From Mycobacterium sp. 1164966.3 (GTDB lineage: Bacteria > Actinomycetota > Actinomycetes > Mycobacteriales > Mycobacteriaceae): 64,000 nt of DNA. Below the pieces are notes generated by a model that ran no database searches, was not told the origin of the DNA, and saw nothing but the letters and a program-made list of their open reading frames with translations. The stretch is from the NCBI RefSeq assembly GCF_001665395.1, contig NZ_LZSG01000062.1:124001-188000 (forward strand). The letters run 5' to 3'. The stretch's first letter is position 1, and every line of letters begins with the position of its first letter. Shown here one piece after another: positions 26,535 to 35,562 of this stretch. A program made the position numbers and the translations under genes.

Positions 26535-27466
26535 AAACCGAACTGCCGCAAGATATCGCCGACTTCGACGCGGTCGCCGCCAAGCGGCTGGCGCGGTTGG
26601 GCGGCCCGCAAGCCGCGCTGCGTGCCGAGACCGATAACGGTGTTCGGCTCGCCGCACGCGAGGCCCTGAGCGAGCTGGGCGCGTTCGAACTCGACGTGCG
26701 GTCGGGGTCGGACGACCTGCTGGCCGCGGCCGTGCTGTGCCGTGCCGCCGGCGCGACCGCGCTGCCCTATCCGCTTGTCGAGGAGCTGTTGAGCGTTGAC
26801 GGCGCTCGACTGGCTTTGGTGAATCCCGAGGCGCCACGCATCGATCACGGCGATCTGCCAGGTGACTGGGTGGCCGCCGACCTCGACGGCAACCGGTATC
26901 ACCCGCAGCCGGGGTCGAGGACCACCGCCAAACTCGGGCCGTTCCTGGTGCCGGCGACCTTGAGCGGCCCCGTCGGCAGCGTGCCCGTCGCCGACGTTAA
27001 CCTTCATCTGGTGCTGGGGTCATGGCGGATGTTGGGAGCGGTGCAGCGATCGCTGGACATCGCGACCGAACACGTGCGGGCGAGAGTTCAGTTCGGTAAG
27101 CCGCTGGCGGATTTCCAGGCCGTCAGGTTCGCAGTGGCGGATGCTTCCGTGGCGGTGCGCGGGCTTTACGAACTCGCCAAATACACCGTCAGCCGACCGG
27201 ATTCGACGGCGGAGCAAGTTCGTACGGCCGACGCTCTGGTGCTTCGCCTCAAGGCGGCCGACACCGCGCGGCAGGTCCTGCGCACCGCTCATCAATTGCT
27301 GGGTGCGCTCGGATTCTGCGACGAGTCCGACGTCAGCGTGCTCGACCGGCACACCCAACCGCTGATCCGGTTGCCGCTGAGCGCCGAGGCACTCAGCATG
27401 CGCCTGATACCCGACGTCCGCGACGGGTATCTGGAGACGCTGTTCAGTGGGCCGGTAGCGGTATGA
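26531..27466 (+). CDS. Acyl-CoA dehydrogenase subunit, short degenerate type
   Basis: A 311-residue chain, clearly shorter than a normal acyl-CoA dehydrogenase (about 380). It keeps the C-terminal domain (ATEHVRARVQFGKPLADFQAVRFAVADA, HQLLGALGFCDESDVSVLDR) but lacks most of the mid beta-domain, as expected of the partner subunit in FadE heterotetramers. Start GTG 26531 overlaps the upstream TGA as GTGA, and its stop overlaps the synthetase start as ATGA, so all five genes from 23198 are translationally coupled. Confidence 0.85.
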   Translation: MKTELPQDIADFDAVAAKRLARLGGPQAALRAETDNGVRLAAREALSELGAFELDVRSGSDDLLAAAVLCRAAGATALPYPLVEELLSVDGARLALVNPEAPRIDHGDLPGDWVAADLDGNRYHPQPGSRTTAKLGPFLVPATLSGPVGSVPVADVNLHLVLGSWRMLGAVQRSLDIATEHVRARVQFGKPLADFQAVRFAVADASVAVRGLYELAKYTVSRPDSTAEQVRTADALVLRLKAADTARQVLRTAHQLLGALGFCDESDVSVLDRHTQPLIRLPLSAEALSMRLIPDVRDGYLETLFSGPVAV

Positions 27467-28965
27467 GCACTCACTCGGTAGCGGCCTCGGTGACGTCCAA
27501 TCCGCTAGAAGACGGCATCCCCTTCGGCGCCAAACTGCAGGAGCTCGCCGAGCAGCAGGGCGACAAGCCGGCGGTCACCGTCGTCGCGCTGAATGGCCAC
27601 GCCCAGGAGCTGACGTTCGGCGAACTCGACGCCCGCGCCAATCAGTGGGGACGAGCGTTGGCCGCCCGCGGCGCCGAAACGGGTTCGCTTGTCGCCATTG
27701 CGATCCCGAACTCGGTGCACCTGGTGCTGGCGACCCTGGGGTGCTGGAAGATCGGCGCGGTGCCGATTCCCATGCACTGGGACCTGCCGCAGTGGGAACG
27801 CGACCGGGTGCGCGCGGTTATCGATCCCGCCGTGATGGTCGACGACCAGAGCCGATGGGAACTGGATGCGCTGGCGGCCGCGGAGCCCGAAACCGCTTTG
27901 CCCACAGCCATTTCCCCGACCGCCAATGGGATTTGCAGCAGCGGTTCCACTGGCGTCCCCAAAGTGATTCTCAACCTGGCGCCGTCATTGTGGATACCGC
28001 AGCAGGGCGAGCCCTTCCTGTCGAACTGGACGCCGGTGCCCAAGCCGCAGACGATCATGGTGCCCGCGCCGATGTATCACACCAACGGCTTCGCCACCTT
28101 CCTCATGCTGTTGGGTGGCGACCACCTCGTGATACTCGAAAAGTTCGACGCCGCACTGTTTGTGGACACGATCGAGCGCTACCGGATCACCAACTTCACG
28201 GCCACGCCGACGATGCTGGCACGCGTGGCCGCCCTGCCCGACATCCGGCGACGCGACCTGTCCAGCATCGTCTTCATCCTGCAGGGCGCGGCCGTGATGC
28301 CGCCGTCGTTGCTGCGCACCTGGTTCGAGCTGCTCAGTCCCGAACAGATCGTGACAGCCTACGGCATGACCGAGAATCTCGGGCTCACCGCACTGCGCGG
28401 CGACGAGTGGCTGACCCATCCGGGCAGCGTCGGTCGCGGCTTCCGGGACACCGAAGTCCGGATCCTGGACGCCGACAAGAACCCGCTGGGCCCTGGCCAG
28501 GACGGCGACGTGTACCTGCGCGCGCCAATGAGCGCCGGATACCGCTATCTGGGTGGGGCGCCGCCGCTGCCGTCGACCGAGGACGGGTTCCGTTCCGCCG
28601 GCGACATCGGCCACCTGGACGAAGACGGCTTCCTCTACATCACCGACCGACGAGCCGACATGATCATCACCGGTGGCGCGAATGTCTTTCCGGCAGAAGT
28701 GGAATCCGCGTTGTCCGGGCATCCCGATATCGCCGACGTCGTCGTCATCGGGCTCTCCGATCCACGGTGGGGCCGGCGGGTCCACGCGGTGGTGCAGGCT
28801 GTCGGCTCTTTGGGCTCGCTGACCGAGCAACAGGTGATCGAGTACGCCAAGGGCCGGCTCGCGCCGTATAAAGTTCCGAAGACGGTCGAATTCGTCGACA
28901 AGATTCCGCGTACCGCCGCGACCAAGGTCAATCGCTCGGCGATGATCGCAGCGCGGGAAGGCTGA
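27463..28965 (+). CDS. AMP-dependent acyl-CoA synthetase (FadD-type)
   Basis: A 500-residue ANL-family ligase, last gene of the dehydrogenase operon. The P-loop is CSSGSTGVPK (residues about 161-170); YGMTEN follows; the hinge reads RSAGDIGHLDEDGFLYITDR, lacking the usual RTGD threonine but keeping the Asp; ITGGANVFPAEVE and the C-terminal PRTAATKVNR with the catalytic Lys are present. It differs clearly from the synthetase at 13702, so the cluster activates two kinds of acid or one acid at two stages. Confidence 0.9.
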   Translation: MSTHSVAASVTSNPLEDGIPFGAKLQELAEQQGDKPAVTVVALNGHAQELTFGELDARANQWGRALAARGAETGSLVAIAIPNSVHLVLATLGCWKIGAVPIPMHWDLPQWERDRVRAVIDPAVMVDDQSRWELDALAAAEPETALPTAISPTANGICSSGSTGVPKVILNLAPSLWIPQQGEPFLSNWTPVPKPQTIMVPAPMYHTNGFATFLMLLGGDHLVILEKFDAALFVDTIERYRITNFTATPTMLARVAALPDIRRRDLSSIVFILQGAAVMPPSLLRTWFELLSPEQIVTAYGMTENLGLTALRGDEWLTHPGSVGRGFRDTEVRILDADKNPLGPGQDGDVYLRAPMSAGYRYLGGAPPLPSTEDGFRSAGDIGHLDEDGFLYITDRRADMIITGGANVFPAEVESALSGHPDIADVVVIGLSDPRWGRRVHAVVQAVGSLGSLTEQQVIEYAKGRLAPYKVPKTVEFVDKIPRTAATKVNRSAMIAAREG

Positions 28966-28998
28966 GTCTCAGCTGTCCCGCCGCGGCGACCATTAGTG

Positions 28999-29035
28999 GA
29001 GTTCGAAATCTAGTATCACCCGCGATATCGAATTC
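28999..29035. terminator. Hairpin between convergent catabolic and ESX operons
   Basis: GAGTTCGA (28999-29006) pairs with TCGAATTC (29028-29035), one pair being G-T, in the 104-base gap between the synthetase stop and the EspI-like gene's stop. It is placed for bidirectional termination, marking the border between catabolic cluster and secretion locus. No T-run. Confidence 0.4.
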
Positions 29036-29069
29036 GTGAGTCGTGTATGCCTCTGCTGAATTCGGAGAT

Positions 29070-30590
29070 TTAGCCGCGCGAGGTACGTTCTGCACGTTTG
29101 GTATTCGCGAATCCGTCCGCGATCGACGCGGCCAGCTCCAGGAATGCCTGGCGGGTTCGGCCGGCCATCAGATCCAACACGATCTCCGACCCCTGGGCCA
29201 GATGGTCGTCGAACGGGATGACGTGAACCGCGCGGATGCGGCTCATGAACTGCGCGGCCAGCCTGTCGAGATCCACCGACGATTTCCCGGGTCGGGAGGC
29301 GCTGATCACGACGGTCGCGTTGGGCACCAGATGCCCGCGTCCGTGATGTTCCAGCCAGTCCAGCGTCGCCAGCGCGCTGCGGGCCGCATCGATGGCGGGC
29401 GAGGCAACCAGGACGATGGCGTCGGCCTCGTCCAGCACGCTTTCCATCGCCGAGTGCACCAGCCCGGTGCCGCAATCGGTGAGGATCAGGTTGTAGAACC
29501 GCTGCAGCAGCCGGATCACCACCCGGTAGTCGGCGTCGGAGAACGCCTCCGAGGTCGCCGGATCGCGCTCAGAGGCCAGAATCTCCAGCCGGCTCGTGCT
29601 CTGCGAGGTGTGCCTGCGGATGTCGGAGTAACGAAAGATGTTGTCGTCCAACAGCAGATCCCGCACGGTGGACCGGCTTTGATCGGGCCCCCGCTGAGCC
29701 AAGGTGCCGAAGTCGGGGTTGGCGTCGACCGCGATGACACGATCGCCGCGCACAGCCGCGAAAGTCGAGCCCAAACCGACGGTCGTGGTGGTCTTGCCGA
29801 CGCCGCCCTTCATCGACAACACGGCGATGCTGTAGTCGCCGCGCACCGGCTGCGTTACCCGCGCCACCAAACGCTGGCGGGTGTTTTCCTCTTCGGATTC
29901 CCTCGGGTTGATGCCGGTGAAACGGTGTACGACTTTGCGCCAACCGCTCTGTGGGAGCGGCCGGGCGCGGCGCACCAGGCCGAGGTCGGTATGCGACGGC
30001 ATGCGCGGGTCTTGGCCGCCGGGTTGCCGAGGTGGAGTGCTCGGCCTGGCAGTCGTGAACGGTGTGGCGACCGGCGGGGAGGCGTGCGGTTGCAACCTGG
30101 GGTCCGGCCGTGGCGGAGGCGGCGCCGGCCGCGCCGGCGGCGGAGGCGGCGCCGGCCGCGCCGGCGGTGGAGGCGGCGGCGGTTCCGGCCGCACCGGCGG
30201 CTGCGGCGGCAACTGCACGACGGCCGTGCCTTCATACATCGGCCCCGCAGACACGGGCGCCGGCTCGTCGGCAACCGGGGCGTCGGGCGCCGGATCTGCG
30301 TCGCGCGGCGGTAGAGGTTGCGGGACCTCCATGACGCGCGTGGCCTCGGACATCGGGCCCTGAGTCACCGGCTCGGACGCCGCGGCGTCGGCAACCGGAG
30401 CGTCGTCGGCACCCGGAGCGTCGTCGGCAACCGGCGTCACCTCGTCGACCGGTGCCACCTCGTCGGCGACGGATTCCTGGTCCTCCTGCGCAAGCTTGGC
30501 CTGAATCTGCGCCACCGGGATCGGGATGGTGTCCGCTTCGGTGCTCGGCTTGAAAGCAGATGCGGTCTTGGGGGCGTCGGAAGGGCTCAC
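29070..30590 (-). CDS. EspI-like proline-rich MinD/ParA ATPase (first copy)
   Basis: A 506-residue ESX-associated ATPase. Residues 1-200 are disordered: acidic first, then a run of proline-rich repeats (about 130-165). From residue 250 follows a SIMIBI-class ATPase with deviant Walker A KGGVGKTT (261-268), AVDANPDFGTLA, and ILTDCGTG. This layout is that of EspI (Rv3876) of ESX-1, which tunes secretion to ATP level, and of Rv3888c of ESX-2. GTG 30590 overlaps the last base of the eccA stop (TAGTG), so it is co-translated with eccA. A shorter homologue of the 942-residue protein at 45584. Confidence 0.88.
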   Translation of the reverse strand: MSPSDAPKTASAFKPSTEADTIPIPVAQIQAKLAQEDQESVADEVAPVDEVTPVADDAPGADDAPVADAAASEPVTQGPMSEATRVMEVPQPLPPRDADPAPDAPVADEPAPVSAGPMYEGTAVVQLPPQPPVRPEPPPPPPPARPAPPPPPARPAPPPPRPDPRLQPHASPPVATPFTTARPSTPPRQPGGQDPRMPSHTDLGLVRRARPLPQSGWRKVVHRFTGINPRESEEENTRQRLVARVTQPVRGDYSIAVLSMKGGVGKTTTTVGLGSTFAAVRGDRVIAVDANPDFGTLAQRGPDQSRSTVRDLLLDDNIFRYSDIRRHTSQSTSRLEILASERDPATSEAFSDADYRVVIRLLQRFYNLILTDCGTGLVHSAMESVLDEADAIVLVASPAIDAARSALATLDWLEHHGRGHLVPNATVVISASRPGKSSVDLDRLAAQFMSRIRAVHVIPFDDHLAQGSEIVLDLMAGRTRQAFLELAASIADGFANTKRAERTSRG

Positions 30591-32425
30591 TATCGGGTTC
30601 TCGAGGTCAGCTGGCGGGTGGACATGCCGAGCACGTTTTCCAGTGCGGCGCGCATGTCGCCGATTTCGATGCGCATCAACTCGGTTTCGTCGAGGTCCTC
30701 GACGCTGATGTCCTGTCGTTCGCTCAGCCGATACTCCCGCTCCTCTTCGGCCGTCTCGATCACGTTGCGGACAAACCGTCCGTTGCCGACCAGGTCGATA
30801 TCGCGGCGCAACTGACCGGAGTCGTCGACCGACTCGCTGTCGTACAGGAGCTGACAAGCAGCCACCAGTTCGTCGTACGCCTCCTCGGACAGCTCGGAGT
30901 CCCGCGTCTTGGCGATCAGCCGGCCGATGTCGCCCAGTTCCGTCGGGCTATACGAGGCGAATCGGATCCGTTTGGTGAACCGGGAAGCCATGCCTTCGTT
31001 GGCCGCCAGGAAGCGGTCAATTTCGGCGTCGTACCCGGCGATGATCACCACCAGCCGCTCCCGGTCGTTCTCCATCCGGGCCAGCAGGGTGTCAACCGCC
31101 TCACGGCCGAACGCGTCGCCACCGGCCAGGCCGGACTGGATCAGCGTGTAGGCCTCGTCGATGAACAACACTCCGTCCATGGCCGAGTCGATCAGAGCCG
31201 ACGTCTTGATCGCCGTGCTACCCAGGTGTTCCCCCACGAAATCACTGCGCTTGGCCTCGATCACCGCAGGTGTCTTCAAGAGGCCCAGACCGCAATAGAC
31301 CTGGGCGACGACGCGGGCGATGGTGGTCTTTCCGGTTCCGGGCGGGCCGGTGAAGGCCAGGTGCAGGCTGCGTGCGGCCGCGTTGAGCCCCTTGCCTTCG
31401 CGGACCCTGGCCAGTCGGGCGGCTGACCTCAGCTTCGCCACCTGCAGCTTCACGTCGCTCAAACCGATCTGACGGTCCAGCTCCGCCTGGGCCGCACGCA
31501 GGTACTCATTGCTGCGTTCGTTCATGCCCTCGGCCTCGATGTCACGCGCGCTGCGGGCAGTGCTGGGATCCCACCTGTCGGTGCGGGAATCGATGTCTTC
31601 CTTGGTGCTGATGATGAGGCGGTATTTCGGATCGTGCAGCGCCGCCGCATTGGCTTCGAATCCGGGCTCTTCGCTGTAGATCCGCTCGAAGATGACCCGC
31701 GCCTCGGGTTCCTTGCCCATCTCGCGCAGCGTCAGGCCTTTGCAGAATTCCGCGGCCCGGCTCGCGGCCGGGATCGGACCGTCGATCGCCTGGTCGAGCC
31801 GGCGGATACCCTCGCCGAACAATCCCATCTGCGCGCACGCCGAGCCCACCATCAGGTGCGCGCCGGCCGCTATGTACTCGTCACTGAAAGACGCCGAATT
31901 GGCAAGGGCGGCAAGTACATCCGGCCAGCGCTGGGTGGTGAAGTGCAGCACCGCCCGGACGTACGCGCAGATCTCCGTCGACTCGGCGTCGCCGTCGGGC
32001 ATCGACCGGCGCATGGTGTCCAGCTCGTCGAGCACCCGCTCGGCCTCGTCGTAGTCCTTGCCTGCGATCACGCTGGCCACGTATGCCAACCAGACCTCGG
32101 TGAGGGTGCTCAGCGTGTAGTCCAGGTACAGCCCGGTCTGGAATCGGCCGGAAAGCGCGTGCCGCGGCAGCCCGAGCCGACGTTGCTCGCGGTTGAGGTT
32201 CTCCTTGCTGGTCCGCCACAGGTTGTAGATCACCTCGCTGCTGACATCCCCGGCAGCGGCGCGTCCCAGCCAGGCGTCACTCATCTGCGGGTCGTGCTCG
32301 GTGGCGCGTTTGAATGCCAGTGCGGCGTACTGCACGTCGCGGTCGGTCTCCAGCCCGTCGATGGGGATTCCCAGGGACAGCACACCGGCATCGAAGACCC
32401 GCTGCGCGTCCCTGGTGCCACTCAT
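30590..32425 (-). CDS. eccA: EccA, ESX AAA+ ATPase
   Basis: A 611-residue cytosolic AAA+ ATPase of the CbxX/CfqX type. Residues 1-290 form the TPR-like helical N-domain characteristic of EccA; the AAA+ domain has Walker A GPPGTGKT (360-367), Walker B GVLFIDEA (418-425), and sensor-type sequence NDRERLVVIIAGYDAEIDRF. EccA is thought to act on EspG-substrate complexes to recycle the chaperone. Length is typical (EccA1 573, EccA5 610). Divergent from the small gene at 32658, with 232 bases between the starts in which I see nothing specific. Confidence 0.95.
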   Translation of the reverse strand: MSGTRDAQRVFDAGVLSLGIPIDGLETDRDVQYAALAFKRATEHDPQMSDAWLGRAAAGDVSSEVIYNLWRTSKENLNREQRRLGLPRHALSGRFQTGLYLDYTLSTLTEVWLAYVASVIAGKDYDEAERVLDELDTMRRSMPDGDAESTEICAYVRAVLHFTTQRWPDVLAALANSASFSDEYIAAGAHLMVGSACAQMGLFGEGIRRLDQAIDGPIPAASRAAEFCKGLTLREMGKEPEARVIFERIYSEEPGFEANAAALHDPKYRLIISTKEDIDSRTDRWDPSTARSARDIEAEGMNERSNEYLRAAQAELDRQIGLSDVKLQVAKLRSAARLARVREGKGLNAAARSLHLAFTGPPGTGKTTIARVVAQVYCGLGLLKTPAVIEAKRSDFVGEHLGSTAIKTSALIDSAMDGVLFIDEAYTLIQSGLAGGDAFGREAVDTLLARMENDRERLVVIIAGYDAEIDRFLAANEGMASRFTKRIRFASYSPTELGDIGRLIAKTRDSELSEEAYDELVAACQLLYDSESVDDSGQLRRDIDLVGNGRFVRNVIETAEEEREYRLSERQDISVEDLDETELMRIEIGDMRAALENVLGMSTRQLTSRTR

Positions 32426-32657
32426 CTACTCGCTGTCCTTACCTGCTCATGCCCTCACCGGTGCTGCCGGCGACAGTCGGTCCGCACACATGAAACGGCC
32501 GCCGGGTGCGGCCGACGGACGTCGCAGTCGTCCCGCGTAGCGGCACTAACGTCCTTTTCCCACGTCTCAGCGGTAGAAAGTATTGTACCGATCTGACGAG
32601 TTTCATTGCGTCGCCAAATCCGGGCCGGAATGCCGGCTGGATCGGCGACGCGCGGAG

Positions 32658-33005
32658 GTGACGCGGGTGCCAGGACAACAGCAAAAGCTTCCCGTCCGGT
32701 CCCGGACCGGGACCATCGCCGTCGTCACCACCGAGCGTGGATTGCCGACGGCGCTCAAGATCGACCGCAGTGAACTCGGCAGGCCGCCGCAGGAGTTGGC
32801 CGGCGAGATCCTGGCGCTGTGTCAGTTGTCCGCGCTGCGTGCCCAGGTGGCCTATCGCCGTGAACTGGTGGAGAAGGGCTACACCGCGTCGGTGATCCGC
32901 GAGCTCGGCCTGCCCACCGAGGATGACCTGGCCCGCGCCGAGCAGGAGCTGTTCGGCGAAGACGAGGACGACGAGCCTCCGGCGACGTGGATGAGGTCGG
33001 TATGA
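32658..33005 (+). CDS. Conserved small protein of ESX locus, function unknown
   Basis: A 115-residue protein that I do not recognise. It starts with a basic stretch, has a beta-rich TGTIAVVTTERGLPTALKID segment, a helical middle (LAGEILALCQLSALRAQVAYRRELVEKG) and a strongly acidic tail (LFGEDEDDEPP). It opens the rightward substrate operon and is coupled by ATGA overlap to the YbaB-like gene, so the two probably act together. GTG 32658 is chosen; GTG 32667, preceded by GAGGTGA, is equally possible. Small YbaB/DUF pairs of this kind sit at the head of several mycobacterial ESX substrate operons. Confidence 0.65.
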   Translation: MTRVPGQQQKLPVRSRTGTIAVVTTERGLPTALKIDRSELGRPPQELAGEILALCQLSALRAQVAYRRELVEKGYTASVIRELGLPTEDDLARAEQELFGEDEDDEPPATWMRSV

Positions 33006-33388
33006 CCAGCCTCGCGCAGTCCGTGATCGCCCGGGCCCTCAAGCAACGCGACCTGCTGCAGTCGATGACCGAGCAGTCGAAAACCATCACGGCCAGGGTG
33101 ACCAGCCGCGATCGCGCGGTCAGCGCCGAGGTCGACGGGCTAGGCCAGCTGACCGGTTTGTGGCTGGGACCGCCCGCAACCCGCCTCGATCCCGACGCCC
33201 TGGCCACACTGATCGTCGATACGGCGCAGGCCGCGGCCCGGGTGGCGGCAGAACGCTACAGCTTCTTGTTGAAGGAGTTCACCGAACGCATGGCGGAGCT
33301 GCAGAAGGCTCCGCTGGTCCGCTCGGACGGCACGATCGTCGAGCCGGAGTATCGCCGCGAGTGCGCCGAAGAACGCGCCCGCGGATGA
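33002..33388 (+). CDS. YbaB/EspL-like protein
   Basis: A 128-residue protein with the YbaB-type layout: helix, then a beta-hairpin (ITARVTSRDRAVSAEVDGLGQLTGLWLG), then a long helix (LATLIVDTAQAAARVAAERYSFLLKEFTERM). EspL (Rv3880c) of ESX-1, which stabilises secreted Esp proteins, has this fold. ATG 33002 overlaps the previous stop as ATGA. It probably serves as an accessory factor for the substrates encoded downstream; that role is inference. Not the only one here: a second YbaB-like gene is at 61992. The next 118 bases contain no gene but end in a GGGGGAAGAG ribosome site. Confidence 0.72.
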   Translation: MTSLAQSVIARALKQRDLLQSMTEQSKTITARVTSRDRAVSAEVDGLGQLTGLWLGPPATRLDPDALATLIVDTAQAAARVAAERYSFLLKEFTERMAELQKAPLVRSDGTIVEPEYRRECAEERARG

Positions 33389-33506
33389 ATCGCGGCGGTT
33401 GCGGAAGTCTGGTTAAACTCGTGCAGTTTATTGCTGGGGGGCGCGCTTACGGTTGAACCACCAGCACTAGCTGCGGGTCAGTGGAAAACCTGGGGGAAGA
33501 GCAACA

Positions 33507-33797
33507 ATGACTTTCGCAATGCAGCCCGAGTTCATGCACGCGTTCAACGGCGCCCAAACGGGCGCGCACGCCCTGATCACCGGCTCATACAGTGGGCTCA
33601 CCAGCGGCCAGCTGGCCGGGTGGTCGATGACCTATGGGCCACTCGCGGTGACGAACATGATCCCGACTTTGTATGAGACGGCCGCCAGCAACTTCACGAG
33701 CGCGATGGAAACCGCGGTCAAGCACTTGGAACTCGGAGTGGCGTCCACGGTCGTGGAAGGCGCCCACGAGGCAGTCGACACCATCACCGAAGTCTAG
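33507..33797 (+). CDS. Small helical EspC/PE-like putative ESX substrate
   Basis: A 96-residue, mainly helical protein in the size range of EspC/EspF/PE proteins. The N-terminus MTFAMQPEFM resembles the Q-P-E opening of PE proteins, and a Gly/Ser/Thr-rich turn (residues 25-45) separates two helical halves. No WxG is at the turn and no clear YxxxD/E at the end. It lies 11 bases upstream of the 462-residue Ala/Gly-rich protein, mirroring the small/large pairing of EspC-EspA, EspF-EspE and PE-PPE. Likely forms a secreted heterodimer with that protein. ATG 33507 has a good ribosome site. Confidence 0.65.
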   Translation: MTFAMQPEFMHAFNGAQTGAHALITGSYSGLTSGQLAGWSMTYGPLAVTNMIPTLYETAASNFTSAMETAVKHLELGVASTVVEGAHEAVDTITEV

Positions 33798-33808
33798 GAC
33801 CTCGCGCG

Positions 33809-35197
33809 ATGGGCTCCCTGGAATCCGCTCCGGACGCAGGGCTACCCGGTCATGCCGGGACGACACCTCCGGATTTCGATCATCTGCCGGTCGTCAACCA
33901 GCTGGAAAACAACCTGCAAGCCTGGCTGAACCGTCCGGTGCAGGACATCCTCGACCAGTTCAACCTCGGCCAGCTTCCCACCGGCGGCCCCGACTATTCC
34001 GGGCTTTCGGGCGAGGGCATACCCGCGAACCTAACCGGCGCACCGGGTGCGGGCGGTATGGGCACCAACTTCACCGGCGGGCTGCTCAGGCCCATCACCG
34101 ACATGCTCGGCACGCTGGGGCCCGGCATTTTCCAGGGCCTGAACCCGACCCAAATGTTCGGCGGCGTATCGCAGGCTTTCCAAAGTGCAGCCGGTGGGCT
34201 TCAGCAAGCGCTGAGCCAGATGGCCGGCGGCATGGGTGGCCAGGGCTGGGCGGGTGCCGGCGCAGGCGCCGCCGCCGCGAGGACCGGCGAGACCCTGGCC
34301 AATGGCGCCGCCGTCGCCGGGCAGGGCACCGCGCTGGCGGGTCACTACACCGCAGCGGCCGCGAACGTCGAGCAGGGTCACGCCCGATTGATCGAGATCC
34401 TCACGCAGTGTCAGCACGAGCTCGAGGCCCTTTCCGCCGGGCTGCCCTGGACCGCGCCCAACATGGTCGAGTCGGCGTCCCGGGCCACCGCCCTGGCCAC
34501 CGAATGCATCACCGAACTGGAGAGCACGCTGACCACCCAGGCCGCGGCGACCAGCGCCACCGGCGCCCCGCTCGCGATCGCCCAGGGACCCGAGATGGCA
34601 ATGGGGATGGTCGGCCCGATGCTGTCGGTGGGGATGAGCATGATCGGGCCCGCGCTATCCATGGGCGCAATGCCGCTGACCATGGGCGTCCAGGCAGGCA
34701 CTCAGGCCCTGCAGGCCGGCCTGCAAGCCGGCACCGGCCTGATCTCCAGCGTCGGCCAAGCGCCAGGCACGGGCGCCACGTCACCGGCTGCGGCGCTTGG
34801 TCATCCGGCCCGGATGGTGAGTGCGACACATCCCACCGGCGGCGGACACGCCGGCGGTGGCGGTGGGCCGGTCGCGACCACCCCGGCCCGGACGACGCCG
34901 TCCTCGCCGATGGTGCAAAACGAGAACAACGCCGCCACCTTGGGACGATCGGTCGTCGCACGGCCGGCCGTTGGCGGTGCCGGGATGAGCGGCGCGGGCA
35001 TGATGGCTCCCGGCGCCGGCTACGGCGCTCACGGCGGGAAAGCGGGTGCGAGCGGAAGCCATACGTCCGCATCGTTCCTGCACACGACGGACCAGGGCGG
35101 CGAGATCGTCGGAGACCTCGGCAACGCCAGCCCACCGGTCATCGGCGAAACCGCTTCCGATCCCGACGACAGCCCCGATATCAAACTTCAGATTTAG
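33809..35197 (+). CDS. Large Ala/Gly/Met-rich putative ESX substrate
   Basis: A 462-residue protein of no exactly recognised family. The first 130 residues are Pro/Gly-rich and low in complexity; residues about 160-250 form helices (GHYTAAAANVEQGHARLIEILTQ… and a later LATECITELESTLTT); then a hydrophobic Gly/Met stretch (about 265-310) like the amphipathic or membrane-seeking region of EspE/PPE proteins; then a disordered Gly-rich linker. The tail ends GNASPPVIGETASDPDD…, sharing P-x-VIG with two other substrates of the locus. Likely secreted with the small protein upstream. Start ATG 33809. Confidence 0.68.
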   Translation: MGSLESAPDAGLPGHAGTTPPDFDHLPVVNQLENNLQAWLNRPVQDILDQFNLGQLPTGGPDYSGLSGEGIPANLTGAPGAGGMGTNFTGGLLRPITDMLGTLGPGIFQGLNPTQMFGGVSQAFQSAAGGLQQALSQMAGGMGGQGWAGAGAGAAAARTGETLANGAAVAGQGTALAGHYTAAAANVEQGHARLIEILTQCQHELEALSAGLPWTAPNMVESASRATALATECITELESTLTTQAAATSATGAPLAIAQGPEMAMGMVGPMLSVGMSMIGPALSMGAMPLTMGVQAGTQALQAGLQAGTGLISSVGQAPGTGATSPAAALGHPARMVSATHPTGGGHAGGGGGPVATTPARTTPSSPMVQNENNAATLGRSVVARPAVGGAGMSGAGMMAPGAGYGAHGGKAGASGSHTSASFLHTTDQGGEIVGDLGNASPPVIGETASDPDDSPDIKLQI

Positions 35198-35207
35198 GAG
35201 TCCTCAC

Positions 35208-35498
35208 ATGACCGACAACAACCGCCTGTCAATCCGTCCCGACGAGGTCACCGAGGTCACCCGGCAACTCGACGAACTCGCCAACCGCATGCAGCGCGTG
35301 GTGCAGACCGAGACGTCCAACCTCGCCGCCATCGCGTCAGGTCGCGACGAAGTCTCCCAACGCGTCGCCCACACCCTCAACGAGGTGCTCGGCTCGTTCA
35401 CCAAGGCCTCCGACCAGGGTTCCAACGAGATGCATGAGGTATCCGCAACGCTGCGCTCGCACGCGGGGCGGATCGCCGAAGCGGACCTCGCGGACTGA
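35208..35498 (+). CDS. PE-like protein
   Basis: A 96-residue helical hairpin protein like a PE domain. Two helices are joined at GRDEVSQRVA, which matches the conserved ADEVS motif of PE proteins, and the second half keeps HEVSATLRSHAGRIAEAD, equivalent to the PE end with the general secretion signal, though the Tyr of YxxxD/E is replaced by Ile. ATG 35208 follows TTTAGGAG at good spacing. It precedes the PPE-like gene by 64 bases, the usual PE-PPE order, and an EspG chaperone gene comes next. Confidence 0.78.
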   Translation: MTDNNRLSIRPDEVTEVTRQLDELANRMQRVVQTETSNLAAIASGRDEVSQRVAHTLNEVLGSFTKASDQGSNEMHEVSATLRSHAGRIAEADLAD

Positions 35499-35562
35499 CC
35501 AGCCCGTCGCTCCTGGCGACCGGGGCATCGAAGAACAAGACATCGAAAGGGGGGGCCAAGGC

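Noticed and set aside
34800..35100. Gly-rich stretch suggesting a PE_PGRS gene
   Set aside because: Gly runs are short and lie in the linker of the 462-residue substrate; no GGAGGA-type array.
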